Assembly: GCA_905160935.1 (NCBI GenBank)
Contig: CAJHZI010000841.1
Location: 61,001 to 125,000 of the forward strand
Length of the DNA: 64,000 nt
Origin: Enchytraeus crypticus
Lineage: Eukaryota; Annelida; Clitellata; Enchytraeida; Enchytraeidae
Reading direction: 5' to 3'
Shown one piece after another: positions 23,367 to 37,423 of this stretch. The position numbers were made by a program, and so were the translations under genes. The first letter of the stretch is position 1; every line of letters starts with the position of its first letter. The notes under the pieces were generated by a model, which ran no database searches, was not told the DNA's origin, and worked only from the letters and a program-made list of their open reading frames with translations.

Positions 23367-24405
23367 CAGTCGAAAGCAGAGATGATACTGAGCAAGACAC
23401 AGTTTGGTTTTAGGAAAGGATGCGGCACAAGACAAGCAATAGGAGTAATGCGGGTTCTTTGCGAAAGAAGCTTAGAATATGGAAATGACGTTTTTGTATG
23501 CTTTGTAGACTTCGAGAAGGCCATTGACAGAATTGATTGGATAACGATGATGAATATCTTAAAAAGAATAGGAATTGACTGGAGAGATAGAAGACTAATT
23601 TTGAACTTGTACATGAATCAAAGAGCAGTAATCAAAATCCAACAAGAATACTCAGAAGAAGGTGAAATAGGACGTGGAGTAAGACAAGGTTGTAGCATTT
23701 CGCCGCTGCTGTTTAACATTTACTCTGAGGCAATGATGGAGGAAGCCATGGAAGACTTGGAAGAAGGAATAAAAGTAGGAGGGAATTTGTTACAAGATGT
23801 ACGATTTGCAGATGACCAAGGAATGGTAGCGGGCAGCGAGATTGGATTGCAGAAGATAATGGATAGGCTGAATGATACGGCCCTAAGATATGGCATGAAG
23901 AATAATATAAAAAAGACCAAGGTTATGAGAGTGTCCAATAATAAAGGTGAAGTTAATATCACAATAAATGGTACGAAATTGGAACAGGTAAGGAGTTTAA
24001 AATATTTGGGTCATACTATAACCGATAATGGGAAATGTGAGACGGAAATATTTTAGGATTGCACAAGCAAGAGCGGCCTTTGGTAGTAGAAAAACACTAT
24101 TAACAAAAAGTCTAAAGAAAGACACAAAGATAAAGATAGTGAAAACTTTGGTTTGGACCACGCTATTGCATGGGTGTGAAACATGGACCTTAAGGAAGGA
24201 AGATATTAGGAAACTGGAGGCATTGGAAATGTGGATTTGGAGAAGAATGGAGAGGATTAGCTGGACTCAAAAGGTTACAAAGGCAGACCGAGATTAGGTA
24301 TGTTAGATATTTAAAGACCCACTCATATGGAAATGAAGAGGAAATGGAAGACAGAGACGAGTGGAGGCGTTATGTACCATGGACCTGCCAGTAGGCAGTG
24401 CACTA

Positions 24406-24408
<3 letters not shown>
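23367..24408 (+). mobile_element. RTE-like LINE with recognisable reverse transcriptase
   Basis: This is the best copy of the family. Retained blocks in order: FGFRKGCGTRQAIGVM, CFVDFEKAIDRIDW (first catalytic Asp), GVRQGCSISPLLFNIYSEAM, VRFADDQGMVAG (FADD active site), LKYLGHTITDNG, then after a frameshift near 24050 RIAQARAAFGSRKTLL, LVWTTLLHGCETWTLR and LEMWIWRRMERISWTQKV. It ends with CCATGGACCTGCCAGTAGGC AGTGCACTAAG followed by (TA)n. The element is 5' truncated (no endonuclease domain) and cannot be autonomous. The clade is inferred from motif style; CR1 or another clade is possible. Confidence 0.85.

Positions 24409-24454
<46 letters not shown>
24409..24454. repeat. (TA)n tract between LINE end and SINE
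   Basis: It directly follows the LINE terminus; a second tract lies at 24566-24590 after the SINE. Confidence 0.9.
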
Positions 24455-24458
<4 letters not shown>

Positions 24459-24559
24459 TCGGTAAGATACTCGACCGCGGATCAGTTGATGCAGGTTCAA
24501 ATCCTGGGCTCGCCCGTCACTGACATCGCTTTCGAGTGAGGAAACTGACGTTAACCTTA

Positions 24560-24567
<8 letters not shown>
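24455..24567 (+). repeat. SINE-1 copy lacking both ends
   Basis: Begins AAGTCGGTAAGATACTCGAC inside the A box, keeps B box GGTTCAAATCC, ends GTTAACCTTAGCTTTA; TA tracts lie on both sides. Confidence 0.9.
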
Positions 24568-24594
<27 letters not shown>

Positions 24595-24672
24595 TTATTT
24601 ACATTTTATTTACATTCTCTGACATATTTATCTTAATCTGTATTTATATTTTTAATTTTAGATTTGACTAGA

Positions 24673-24936
24673 ATGGCCTCAGAGGACTACAAGCACCCCC
24701 TGCCGGCAGATGATTATCGGAGAGGGGCAGATGAGAGGGACTGGGAGGGGGCAGACCCCCCAGAGGTAGGGGAGGCAGGGGTGGGGATGGGTGAAATGGG
24801 TAGTCCTACCTCTCCCATGCTGTTAGAGAGCGGCGGTACACAAAATAAAAATAAGAAAACCCCGCCAACGACGAATTTGAGCAGCTGTAACATGTGCATC
24901 AGATATGTGCTTGTGATTGGGAACTGCCTGTTCTTT
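24673..24936 (+). CDS. Tetraspanin exon 1 (coding part)
   Basis: 88 codons, phase 0 at the end, donor GTAAGT. Encodes the acidic, Pro/Gly-rich cytosolic extension and the first half of TM1 ([14 protein letters not shown]). The transcribed exon probably begins at 24662 after the acceptor TTTTTAATTTTAG. Its last 13 bases and donor are tandemly repeated downstream. Confidence 0.88.
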
Positions 24937-26368
24937 GTAAGTGCATCATAAGTGCATCATTGTACACTACCTGTTCTTTGTAAGTGCATCATTGTACACT
25001 GCCTGTTCATTGTAAGTGCATCATTGTACAATGCTTGTTCTTTGTAAGTGCATCATTGTACAGTGCCTGTTCTTTGTGAGTGCATCATTGTACACTGTTA
25101 TTTTTAAGTGCATCATTGTACACTGTTCTTTGTAAGGGCATCATTGTACACTGTTCTTTGTAAGGGCATCATTACACTGTTTTTTCACTCTGCCCAGTGG
25201 CGGATCCAGGGGGCCCAGGGGGCCCGGGCTCCCCTCTTAGGCCCGACGAAAAAAAAGTTAAACAATATTTTCATTGTTTCTATGGCAATTTCTAGGTGTA
25301 AATATGATTTAAGGGCGTTAGGGAGGTTGGGGGGGGGGGGGGGTTGGGGGTAAGAGAGAGAACTCAACAGTCCGACTACCTGGAATTTTTAAAATATGAG
25401 TCCCACTAGGGACCCGTATAACGGAAGAGGGCCCGAAAAATGTTGACCGTTTCACTAGCTCTCAATTTTCACTTTAACCACTATATAAGAGTAACAAAGT
25501 TTGTAAGGCAAAAAAGTGAACTCTGTCCCGGAGCAGTGATGCAAACAGCCTCGGCTGGGAGGGGCTTAAGCCCCCCACACCTTCCGCCAAAATAAGGTCA
25601 CTTTTGCAATTGGTCCAGATACGCTGAATTTCTTCAGAGGTGAAAAAATAAATCTACTTTTTTCCTAAACAAATACGGGGTTTTAGGTATTTTAAGTGTT
25701 CCTCTCACTTTAGTACGGGTATGAGTGTGGGGGGGGGGGGGTAATTTACAGGGATACACTCGCTTTATGAGTCGAGCGCAGTATGCTGAAAAATTTTGAG
25801 TCCCCACTCCTCCACATAGCATATTTTCTGGTTCGTTACATGTCCTGAAGAAGGCGGGGCTTAAGCAAAAAATATGTACACTCTGCAAAAAAAATTTCGG
25901 GCCCCCCCTTAAAAAATTCCTGGATCCGCCCCTGACGCTGCCTGCTCTTTTTAAGTGCATTATTGTACACTGCCTGTTCTTTGTGAATACATTGTTGGAA
26001 ACTGCTATTTCTCTGTAAGCATAGGCCTACTTTGCCCTGTTGCGTTGTTTGTGTAGATTGAATGTATAATGTGCAATAGTTGTCGCATACATATAACCAT
26101 GCATTAGTTCCCTGGTTCGTATTGGTTTCTAGAGCATACGCTAGAGCATTAGTGAAGCCTAACAAATCACACTTGAGTTTATTTTTGTAAAGGTTGTTAA
26201 AATTCAACATTTTATCTACCATCAGCAACATCAAATATATGCAAATAAATGCAGAGGCGAAGTGTTAAAAAAGGACTTAGCTTAAGATTACGATCAGGTC
26301 CCAAGTGTTTTCTCTCTCTCTCTCTCTTAGTGCACTGCCTACCGGCAGGTCCATGGTATATATACATG

Positions 26369-26403
<35 letters not shown>

Positions 26404-26430
26404 GCCTATATAGGCCTATACATTTGAATA

Positions 26431-26472
<42 letters not shown>

Positions 26473-26485
26473 TCAAATGTATAGG

Positions 26486-26551
<66 letters not shown>

Positions 26552-27637
26552 ATATATACCATGGACATATACCATATACCATATTATATCTATATATACA
26601 CATTTATATATAATTTACGCAGTTAATGGGCTGTACAGTGATTGGACTGGGAATCAACCTGGTGGTGGACAAGGTGAACCTCATCACCCACGTGTTTGGG
26701 ATTCATCTTATCGCTCCAGCCTCCTACCTCATCCTCACTGCTGGCTGCATCGTCTTCGTTATCTCCTTCATCGGCTGCTTCGGAGCCCTGTTCGAGAGCA
26801 AGACCGTCCTCATACTGGTATGATAGGGCTAGTAAACAGCCTTGAGCTGGTCTTATTAGAGTAGGGGTAACGTCATGAAGTTTTAAATGACAGTTCCTGA
26901 AGTGATTTGAACCTTCGTGGGTTCGAATCCCAGCCGCGCAGATTTGAGAGTAAAATCTCGGACATTCACTTAACCTGGTTATACGGAAAATGGTCTAAAT
27001 TGTCTAACGGTTTAAATATGTGGTTTTAAAAAGTGATAGATATCAACATAGTTTATCATTTCACTCCAATGCGTGTTAACTTTTTATACAGTGGTCTTTC
27101 TTGCTTTGAATTTCGTCGTTCAATGCACCATAGATATTTGCTAATCGTCTTTGCTTTGGCTTTGGCTCCGTAGTGCTAAATGTTGACGTGGACTGGAGTA
27201 GTGCTTTAATAATGTTGTCTTTATTGTTATTGTTGTTGTCCGTATATTATATGTGTCCCTTAATAGAAGTTTACTGTATCTGAGGCAGACACAATAGTTA
27301 GAATTTGAAGAAACTAATTAGGTTTTGTAATACGCTATGCATTTGTGGTTAAATATGCCTAATTACTAGTTTATGCATGTTAGTGACGAATGAAATTAGT
27401 TCTGGATGATGAATATCAATGATGAATGAATGTAGTACTGGATGAAGAATGTAATCGATGAGTGAATTTATTAGTTCTGGATGATGAATGTTAGTGATGA
27501 ATGAATGTAGTGAGTGAGCAAGCTGGTAGTGAATATGGTCATGTTCATTGAACCTGTGTTTTAATAGAACGTTAGAGAGCTAGAGATAATGAGAGAGAGA
27601 GAGAGGGAGAGAGAGAGAGAGAAAGTAAGAGAGAAAG

Positions 27638-27669
<32 letters not shown>

Positions 27670-30600
27670 TAAGAGAAAGAGTGAGACCTCACGAACTCTT
27701 AGCAACTACAACCAGTCTTATTTCTATGTATACATGTACATGTATATTGATCGAAAGTCATGCTTTGACGTCGCTTTCTTCTCGTTTCTGCCGATACATT
27801 CCAGCGTTACTTGCCTTCCAAAAACTGAACCTCGATGGAACCGAGCACTCTCTTTCTCACTCTCACTCGCTCTCTATTAGTGTACTACCTATTGGCAGGT
27901 CCGTGGAATATAACTCCTCATAGGGGCATCATCTTCCCCTTTAATCTATGACGCAAAATGCCATTTAATGGGGTACCAACGGTTCTGGCTAAGTTTGATT
28001 TTCAGAACTTCTGGAGAATTGCTTGACGAAAACTACATCATCGCTGATATGGCGAAAACGCCCCTGACCCTTAACATATTTCTATCCTTTGCTGTTCTCT
28101 ACATATCAACATTTGAAATAGTATTCGGTTCATCCAGCATCCCCAGTCTCTGTCTTTATGTAACTTTCGTTCCTGCCATTCGTTCTTAAATTACCACTTT
28201 TAGTAAACATCCCCTCTCATAACAAGACCCATCCAGTTCTTCTTTCTATTCCGTATGATATTTACCAAATATCTATTTGTACAAACCCTATTTGCACGTC
28301 TTAATTGGTAATTTTGTCAGTCCATTTGATCTTCATCTTTCTCCATTGCCACATCTCCAACGCTTCCATATTCAGAACGTCTTTCTTTCTTAACGTCCAT
28401 GTTTCACAATCGTTCAGGAGCGTGGTTCATACTAAAATATTTGCAAACTTTATCATCGTGGATTTCTTCAGACTTGTAGATATAGTGATGTTAAATTAGG
28501 CTTTTGGTGCTTAAGTGACGGTCTTGATAGCTGAGATCTTTTAATGATGCAGTTATTTCAGAAACATCAAATATCTTCACTGCAAATATTATAATTTATT
28601 ATAATTTTAAATTATAAAGTTAGATGATTGCACTTTAGATGAAGATTGGCACAAGAATTATTGACGGTTTTCTGATTGTTTTCAGTATTCAACTGCTCTC
28701 GGTCTTGTTCTAATACTATCAACTCTTGGCTTCATCTTAGCTATCGTCTTCGAAACTAAGGTGTGTAATTAAACTGTACTGAGCCTATTGTTTAATTCTG
28801 TTTTTGTTATAATAATTGCCCGAGTTTTGTCGGGGTTGCAGAAGAATATATAGTATAGTGACGTCCCTGACATCATCCCTGGATGAGGAAACGGACGTTA
28901 AACATTTATTATTATCATTATTATTATTATAGGCCAATCGTGGACTGCACGACGTGCACGTACCATAAAAGGCGACCAAGTACTGAGATTCAAACCAAAA
29001 TTCAGATAGATCATTCGATTTATGAGCGCCTAGGCTCCAGAAATTGCTACAAATTTTTTAATCCCGATAGAAGTTAGACTCAGATTCAAGGGAAGATGAA
29101 GATGATGATGAGATTATTATAAAACTTCTAAGTGATTATTGATATTTAATTTAAAATTACTTTACAACCAAGCAATTTTCATTGTCTTAGTAGAAGTCGT
29201 AAGTGACATATAGGCCTATTGCATCGTTTGCATTCAATGTATTGTATTGCTTTGCAGTGAATTGTATTTTATTGGCTGGAATATCTGTTGCTTTTTATCT
29301 TATGACTTATAATAAAAAAATAAAGATTTGCAGGCTTATCTTCCACTCCACCGCAGCTAAAACTCTTCAATATTTCAACACTGAGAAAATTATGCAAATG
29401 CATTACAACAAAGGCTAAATAACATAGTAGCAACGTTAATCGATATTTGTATGATTATCTGGGCCTATGCTGAGGGGCGGATCAAGGAATTTTTTAAGGA
29501 GGGGGGCCCAATTTTATTTTTGAGAGTGTACATTTTTTTGCTTACGCCCCACCTTCTTCGGGACATGTGACACAACCAGACAAATTTCTGTGGGGGAGGG
29601 CTCAAAATTTGTTCACTACAACGTTCGGCTCATAGAGTGAGTGTATCCCCGTACCTTAGCCCCCCCCCGCTTATACCCGTACTAAAGTCAGGGGAAAACT
29701 GTTTTCCTCCTATGCATTGGTAATATGCATTGGTTCAAGTGAAAATTGAAAGCTAGTGAAACGGTCAACATTTTTCGCACCCCTTCCATTATACAGGGCT
29801 CCCAGTATATCCTAGAACAAATCGAGCTATTGGAACTGGGTCCCCCCCGGGCCCCCCTAACCACTGCCATTGCTAACATCTTTACACATTGAAATTTGCA
29901 TAGAAACCCTAACTGACCCTAAATGTCTAACCCTCCCCCCGGGCCCTCCCCCTAACCACTGTCATTACTAACATGTTTAAACATCGAAATTGCCATAGAA
30001 ACAATGAAAATATACCCTGTCTTACCCTCCCCCGGTCCCCCCTAACCACTGTCATTACTAACATATTTACACATCGAAATTGCAATAGAAACAATGAAAA
30101 TATACCCTGTCCTATCCTCCCCCCGGGCCCCCCATCAACAATTGTCATTACTAACATATTTAAACATCGAAATTGCCATAGAAATAATGAAAATATAGTT
30201 TACAATTTTTTATCATCGGACCTAAGGGGGGAGGGGCCGGGCCCCCTGGGCCTCCCTGGATCCGCCACTGCCTATGCTCAATCAATTGTTGGCCTCCAAG
30301 ATTTACTATGCTGTATAGCAGCAATATTGTGTTAATATTCTTACTGTTTATTTGTATCTACACGATAAGGAAGCGATGGGAGTAAGTTTATCCTAAGACA
30401 AATATCTTTCAGCAGGAAGACTGAATTAATGAATCTATGACTGATTGATTGCGCCTGTATTGATAGGTAAACGATCAGATAGTGAACTCTATGACAAATA
30501 CGCTACGGTACGAATACGGAGTTAATCTGGAGAACTCCTGGAATAGGGACGTCACGGACGCATGGAATGGGGCCCAGCATAAGGTCAGCATCATCCTGCT

Positions 30601-33600
30601 AATTCTGTTTAAATTGATAGATTTTTACCGATACCGTTGAGTAGTTAAATTGCTCAATAAGGCCTTGTTTTATATATTGTGAACATAAGGGAAGTGGTAA
30701 AGTTTAGTCACCTTATTTTAAATGGTCACCATATTGTAAATCTGACATTGATCTTATTGAATCTCTTCAAAAGTAAGCTTGTGTAGTGAATTTATTTTAT
30801 CCATATCTGTGGTTACCTTCACTTTTGTACTGTAATTCTATTAATTAAGCTTTTTATTATAATTTTCTACTTTTATGAACAACATTGTTGTTGTTGACTC
30901 ACAGTGGCACTGTTGTGGAGTACTTCAGGAGGGGTACAGTGCCTACAAATCATCCGAGTGGCAGAAGGCACAATCAGCGCCGGCAGGTATGTTGTAAGCC
31001 TCAAATAGTATTTTAATGATGCAGTAAATTGGAACAATTGGGCAAGGCTCATTCATGATGATGACGCTTATATTCACATTCAACTTTATCGGTTTCACTA
31101 AAAAATATAATTGCAATATAACACCGCCCGAAATAATTTGCTTAGTAGTTTGGATAAGTCGCTCACCTTAAACAGCGTTCACGATAAGACCCTCAGTATA
31201 ACTTTGATAGATGCCACCTGTAATGTCGGCCATGACTAGTATAAGGATAAAAGGATGTTTTGCGCTATGTTATCAGAAAAGAAAAATATTGACGATACTT
31301 GACAAAGTGTCTGATGAACATATAGCTATTGAAACTCTACTACAGGTCTCCTTTTTGTACAGTACAAGTATAACTTTTATATTTGATGTGTACAGACTTG
31401 TTGAAGCCATTGATACCATTGTCGTGTACAGTACCAGTACAATGTTTGTATCTGTTGGGTACAAAGTTGTTGAAACAATTGGTACCGATGTCGTGTTGTG
31501 CACAGTACCAGTATAATGTTTATATCTGTTGTGTACAGAGTTGTTGAAGCCATTAGTACCGCTGTCGCGTTGTGCACAGTACCAGTATATTGTTTGTATC
31601 TGATGTGTACAGAGTTGTTGAAGCCATTGGTACCGCTGTCGTGTTGTGTACGTGATCAGTACAACAGATACATAGACGAGCAGAAATGCCAGACATGGCC
31701 GATTGGACCTCCTACGGTAGCGAGCAATGAAAAGAACGAAGCCCTGTATTACACAGTTTGTACAGATCCCTCTATGGTTCTCTGAAATTGCAGATTGAAA
31801 GTATAATTATCTATTCAAAACCGGTTCTCAGGTTTTATCATAAGTACCCTAAGGATAGCAACGTAGGCTCAGTCACAAAGGCTGTAGCTGCATCATTATG
31901 TAACCATCTTTAGCGCGTGGAAACAGGTGACTTAGATTCAGTATTTTTGCCTGAGAGAGAGAGACAGACAGACAGACAGAAAGACAGACAGACAGATAGA
32001 TAGAAGGTAGCTATATAAAGCACGGTTAGTACATCGTTGGGTGACCACCTTGGAGGGCCGAGTGTTGACAGCTTTAACTGAAAAATTCTCTAGGTCCCCA
32101 GAGCACAGGTTCAACCTACAAACTCGGGATGTGCTCAGTCAAAATATCACATGAATATTGTCGGCAGAATAGAACCTAACAGTGGGTCCAAATTCCATTC
32201 AAAATAATCTCTGTCATCGTTTCAACAGCCACGATAGATAAACGATTGCGACATATGCAAAGAAACTGACACGATTTCTAGCCAGGAAAACGAAGTTAAC
32301 TTATTCTTTAGCTTGTCGTTTTTATTCATTAATTCAAAGAGTCTTGTATAATAATAATAATAACAACAATTAGAATGCTACAGTCATCAATGACAACATC
32401 GAGCACTATTGAGACAAAATCAAGCCGGCGAGCAAAAAAAGAAGGTCCAAAAACGGTGAAAATTCCAAAATCCAGAAATTCAGTCCAAAGAAAAGGGAGT
32501 TAAAGAAAAGGTGGTTTAGGCGCAGGTCGCTGCTCATGGACACTAGATGGAAGAGAGATGGAAAAGATAGGTCTTCAACTGCTTATGGAACTGCTCATTT
32601 TATTATTATTATTTTTTATTTTAAATATTTAAAGAATTAAAACTGGTCTGCTAAGACCAATCATTAATTTTGTCCTGACAGTCTAAGAGTATTTTTAACT
32701 AAAGATAATCCAATGATTACGTGTAGGTTGCAAAAGTAAATTTCAACTTCTTATGAAGTAGTTTTAAAGTATATTACTTATAGAAGGCTTCTTATCTAGT
32801 CTAGTGACTAAATTATTAAACTAGTTCGGAGGGCTTAGTCCTCTTCAGCCTGCGGAAGCGGCGTTGTTGATTCAGTAAAGTTCAACAAGTGTAAACAGTA
32901 ATGCGTTAGAATTTAATTTATGATTTTTCCTACTGAAAGTGATGAAATTTAGCAAAATTCCGAATGATATGGTGAAACTAGATATATACCATAATCGGGC
33001 AATCTAGTGAGACGAGAATAACACTATAACTCGATTAATTAACTACTAATTAGTAGAGCTATTTAACAAGCAACCTCGTTGTTTTTGTTTACCATATGGA
33101 ACTGCTCATAGGAAAGCAAAGGCTGATGTGATTCAAATGAAGATTTCCGAAGATTGGATGGAAGAGAATTCCATATCTGCGGTGCAGCATGCTGGAAAGA
33201 ACGATTAGATAACATAGAGCGTGAAGGTAAGCTAGGTCTCACAAGAGTAATTAACTTAGAAGACCGAGTAATAGCAGGCTGCATCACTTTAATCAAGTGA
33301 GACATACAAGTTTGTCTAGGGATGGTGATGGACTTTTACTTTAACGAAGCTGTTTTGTAAATGATACGCTCTTTAATCTTTAGCAGTGCAAAGACTTCAA
33401 AATAGGCGTAACATGTGAGTACTTGGAACTACAAAAAATGGCTCGCGCAAGAGAATTCTGAACAAACTGTAACCGATCGATCTCACAGCCAGGGAGATTT
33501 AAAAACAGGGAATTGCAGTAGTCCAACTTCGATTGCACAAGAGCAGCACCAATTGTAGCAGCTGTGTCACGTGACAAATATGGACGTATTCGACGAAGAT

Positions 33601-36600
33601 CACGGATATGGAAGAAACATGCTTGTGAAGTTTTAGTTATGTGTTCGTGGAAGGTTAGGTGTTTATCAAGTATAACACCGAGATTTCTCACAGAAGAAAC
33701 TGGTGATATTTTAATACCCGAAGATAACGAAAGAGTTTTCCCATTCAGCTTCAGAAGCTGTTGAGGTGTCCCGACCAACAAAAATTCAGTCTTAGATGGA
33801 TTAAGTGCCAAGAAATTAGCAGACATCCAAGGGGATATAGACTAAAACTTTGTTGCAGGAGGGTTTCAGCATTAGAATTGGAGTTAGGGGTGAAATAAGT
33901 GTATATTTGATTGTCATCAGCATATAGTTCATGATCAAGAGAATGAGAAGAGATGAGAGTGCTTAGGGGTGTTGTATAGAGGTTAAAGAGGATAGTACCA
34001 CGAACGTAACCTTGAGACACATCATACTTAAGTGAGAAGAGATCAGTGAGCTTAAGGGTGTTGTATATAGGTTGAAGAGGATAGGACCAAGAACGGAGCC
34101 TTGAGGTACACCATACTTTAAGTGGGAAGGCGAAGAGATGTACTGCATCACTTTCACACTAAAAGAACGATCCGTCAGATAGGAGGAAAACCAATCAAGA
34201 ACAATTCCACGAACACCAAACCAGGAAGAAAGACGTTCCACAAGAATATTGTGATCAATGGTATCAAAAGCGGCCGAAAGATCAAGCATACATAACCCAG
34301 TTAAGCGTTGTGTGCACATGGCATTAACAATAGAATTGCACACAGATAGAAGCACCGTTTCAGTTGAACGATGCTTAGTATAAGCAGCTTGGTGCTTATT
34401 AAATAGATCATTGTAAGAGAGATGAGCAGAAAGGCTCTGAAGAACAATTCTTTCAGTGAGCTTAGATATGTATGACAGATTAGATATAGGCCCGTAATTC
34501 GACAATAATTCCTTATCCAGTGTGGGCTTTTTAAGCAATGGCGTAATAACTGCACGCTTAAAAGCGCGAGGAAATTTGCCAGTAGAGAGAGAGAGGTTAA
34601 CAATCAATGTTAATACTAGAGCAAGTATGTGAATACACTTCTTTAAAAGAGAGGTTGGGATAGAATCCAAGTCACAATGTTTAGCTGGAGAGTCTAAAAC
34701 TAATTTAATAATCTCATCAATTGTAACTGGAGTGAAATTAGAAAGCTCATCTTTGGAATGATTCTCTACTGGAGTATGAGGAGTAGAGTTAGGAGCTGGA
34801 GTGATAGATTCTCTAAGATTGCTTATCTTATCTGTAAAGTATTTGGAAAATTGTTCAGGCAGTGACTCCACAGGAGTAGAAGGAAGAGAAGGAGAAATAG
34901 ATCTATGTAAAAGATCATTAACGGTTTTCCATAAACTCTTGACATTCACAGCCTTACTGACCAAAGAAGAGTAGTACTCTTTCTTAGCATTAGCAATAGC
35001 AGTACGATAAATCTTGTGTTGCAAATTAGAAACAGTTTTCCAAAAGTCTGAATGGGTATGACGCCACTTTCTTTCAGCTCTACAGCATGCAGCCTTTAGC
35101 TTTCTCAGACCAGAAGTATACCAAGGGTTAGATTTCTTAAGCTTCTTGGTAGTTAGAGGTGCATGCTTATCAAGTAGAGATGAAAGAGTAGTGTTATACT
35201 GTTTTACTAATTCATCAAGATTATTAGCAGGAGATCAAAGTCTGATTTAGAAGTAGTAAGGAAGAAGAGTAGGGTAGAGAACTCCGATAACTTGATCAAA
35301 GTCGAATTTTCAAGATCAGAACAAAAGAGATCAAGATTAACGTTATTTACACACCTAAATGAAACAGTAGGTGAATTTTTAATAGTATCTGGCTTAGCAT
35401 GATTTTAAGTGAATACAACGGGAAAATGGTCTGACGGCCAGTGAGATAAAATAGTAACACTTAAAGGATCAATAGCAGAGAGACTTGGTGTAATAACAGC
35501 ATCAAGTGTATGATTGTCAATATGAGTAGCAACATTCACATATTGAACAGCATTACAAGAGGACAGCAAAGTATTAAACTGCTGAGTTAAGGGATCAAGA
35601 GGATTATCAAGGTGAATGTTGAGGTCACCTGTAATCACAAAGTCTGATTTAGAAGTAGTGAGAAAGGAGAGTAGGGTAGAGAACTCCGATAAAAAGAGAG
35701 AGAAAGGTTTGGCATAGGGAGAAGAAGATGGTGGTCGATACACTGCAACAACATGCAGAGTACATGTGCTAAATTTACCAGTGACTGAAATTGCTTCAAA
35801 TGAAGAAAATTTATGACAGTCATTGCTAAGAAGGATAAAGGGCTTCCTTAGTAGGAGAGCAACTCCACCACCCTTAGCACCAGATATCCTAGAGTCACGA
35901 TTTGCAATAAACATATCATAACCTGGAGGAAGAATAGACATCAATTCAGAAGGAGTGGTTATAGAGGATAGCCAAGTTTCACTGATAGCAAAACAGTCAA
36001 ACTTGTGAGTCTCAGCCAAATCATGCAAAGCAATGATATGGTCTGAGTTAGAGAGAGATCGGATGTTAAGAGAGCAAAGAGAAATATTGCTTCGAAGAGA
36101 ATTAACCGGAATTCTCGATCGAAACATGCTTACAAAACTGGCAAATCAGTAATTGTAAACAATGCAGAAAGTGCAATATAAATTACGATATAGTTATACA
36201 CAAATTACATAAAAATACAAATATGCAATAATTCACTAACGATCAAAACGTAAACACTATAATTTTAACAATTTAAAAACTAAAAGCAATATAAAATAAC
36301 GTGTAACGGATCAACTATAACGGTAAAATAACGGTCAAAACTGCAAATTGATTTTTCAACAAAATAACTATGTAACAGATTAACAATATAACATAGAACT
36401 ATGAACTAAGTTAAAAGTACGCCAATGAACTTAATCAAGTCTAAAACTATTCACTAAAGGCGCTAAATTTCATTAAAATTCTATTTATTTATTATAAATC
36501 AATAAATAAACAGTCCTGTTAACACATGACGTCACGCAGAAGGAGTCTATTGTATTGCTTTAGGGCTGCTATGAAGCCGGTAAATTAGTTCTGCAGGAGG

Positions 36601-37289
36601 TGGCGGGATATCTGATAGGCATTGGTGTAGCTCTGGCCATACTTGTCGTAAGTATCTAAATCCAATTCTATCTCTAATTCAATCTTACCTTTAATCAAAT
36701 CATATCTGTAATGCAATATTACGTCTAATCCAATCTTACTTCTAACCTAATCATACATCTAATCAAATCTTATTTTTAGTCCAATCTTATCTCTGATCCA
36801 ATCTTATATCTAATCCAGTTATATCTCTAATCTAATCCTATCTCTAATCAAATCCTATCTATAATTCATTCCTATCTCTAATCAAATCTATATCTCTAAT
36901 CTACTCTCACCTCTAATCCGTTCTACCTGTAATCTAATCTTATATTTAATGTAATCATATCTCTATGTAATAAAATATAAACCAATGTGCATCCTATGTG
37001 CATTTAGAAAACTCGCATCTTTCAATCCTTTACTGATGGTCAAATTGATATTACATAATAGGAACAATTACATTATAATAATAGGCCTATTATTATGATT
37101 ATAGCTATAATTATAACTATTATAATTCTCTGTCTTTTTCTGTTGTTTCTGTCATTGCATCGTGCAATGTCTTATGGACTGTTGTCTGAAATAAACGAGT
37201 GATGATGACGATGATGATGATAACAAAATTATATCATAGTATATAAAATATTTATAATTAGTTTTTCATCACATTATAATTATATATAT

Positions 37290-37352
<63 letters not shown>

Positions 37353-37371
37353 TATATTTTAAATCACATTA

Positions 37372-37423
<52 letters not shown>

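Noticed and set aside
26424-26864. 146-codon frame starting in TA repeats
   Set aside because: It overlaps tetraspanin exon 2 in the wrong frame; the correct frame carries the tetraspanin motif.
35405-36127. Endonuclease/phosphatase gene inside the tetraspanin
   Set aside because: It is the endonuclease domain of an L2-like LINE followed by reverse transcriptase, antisense in an intron.
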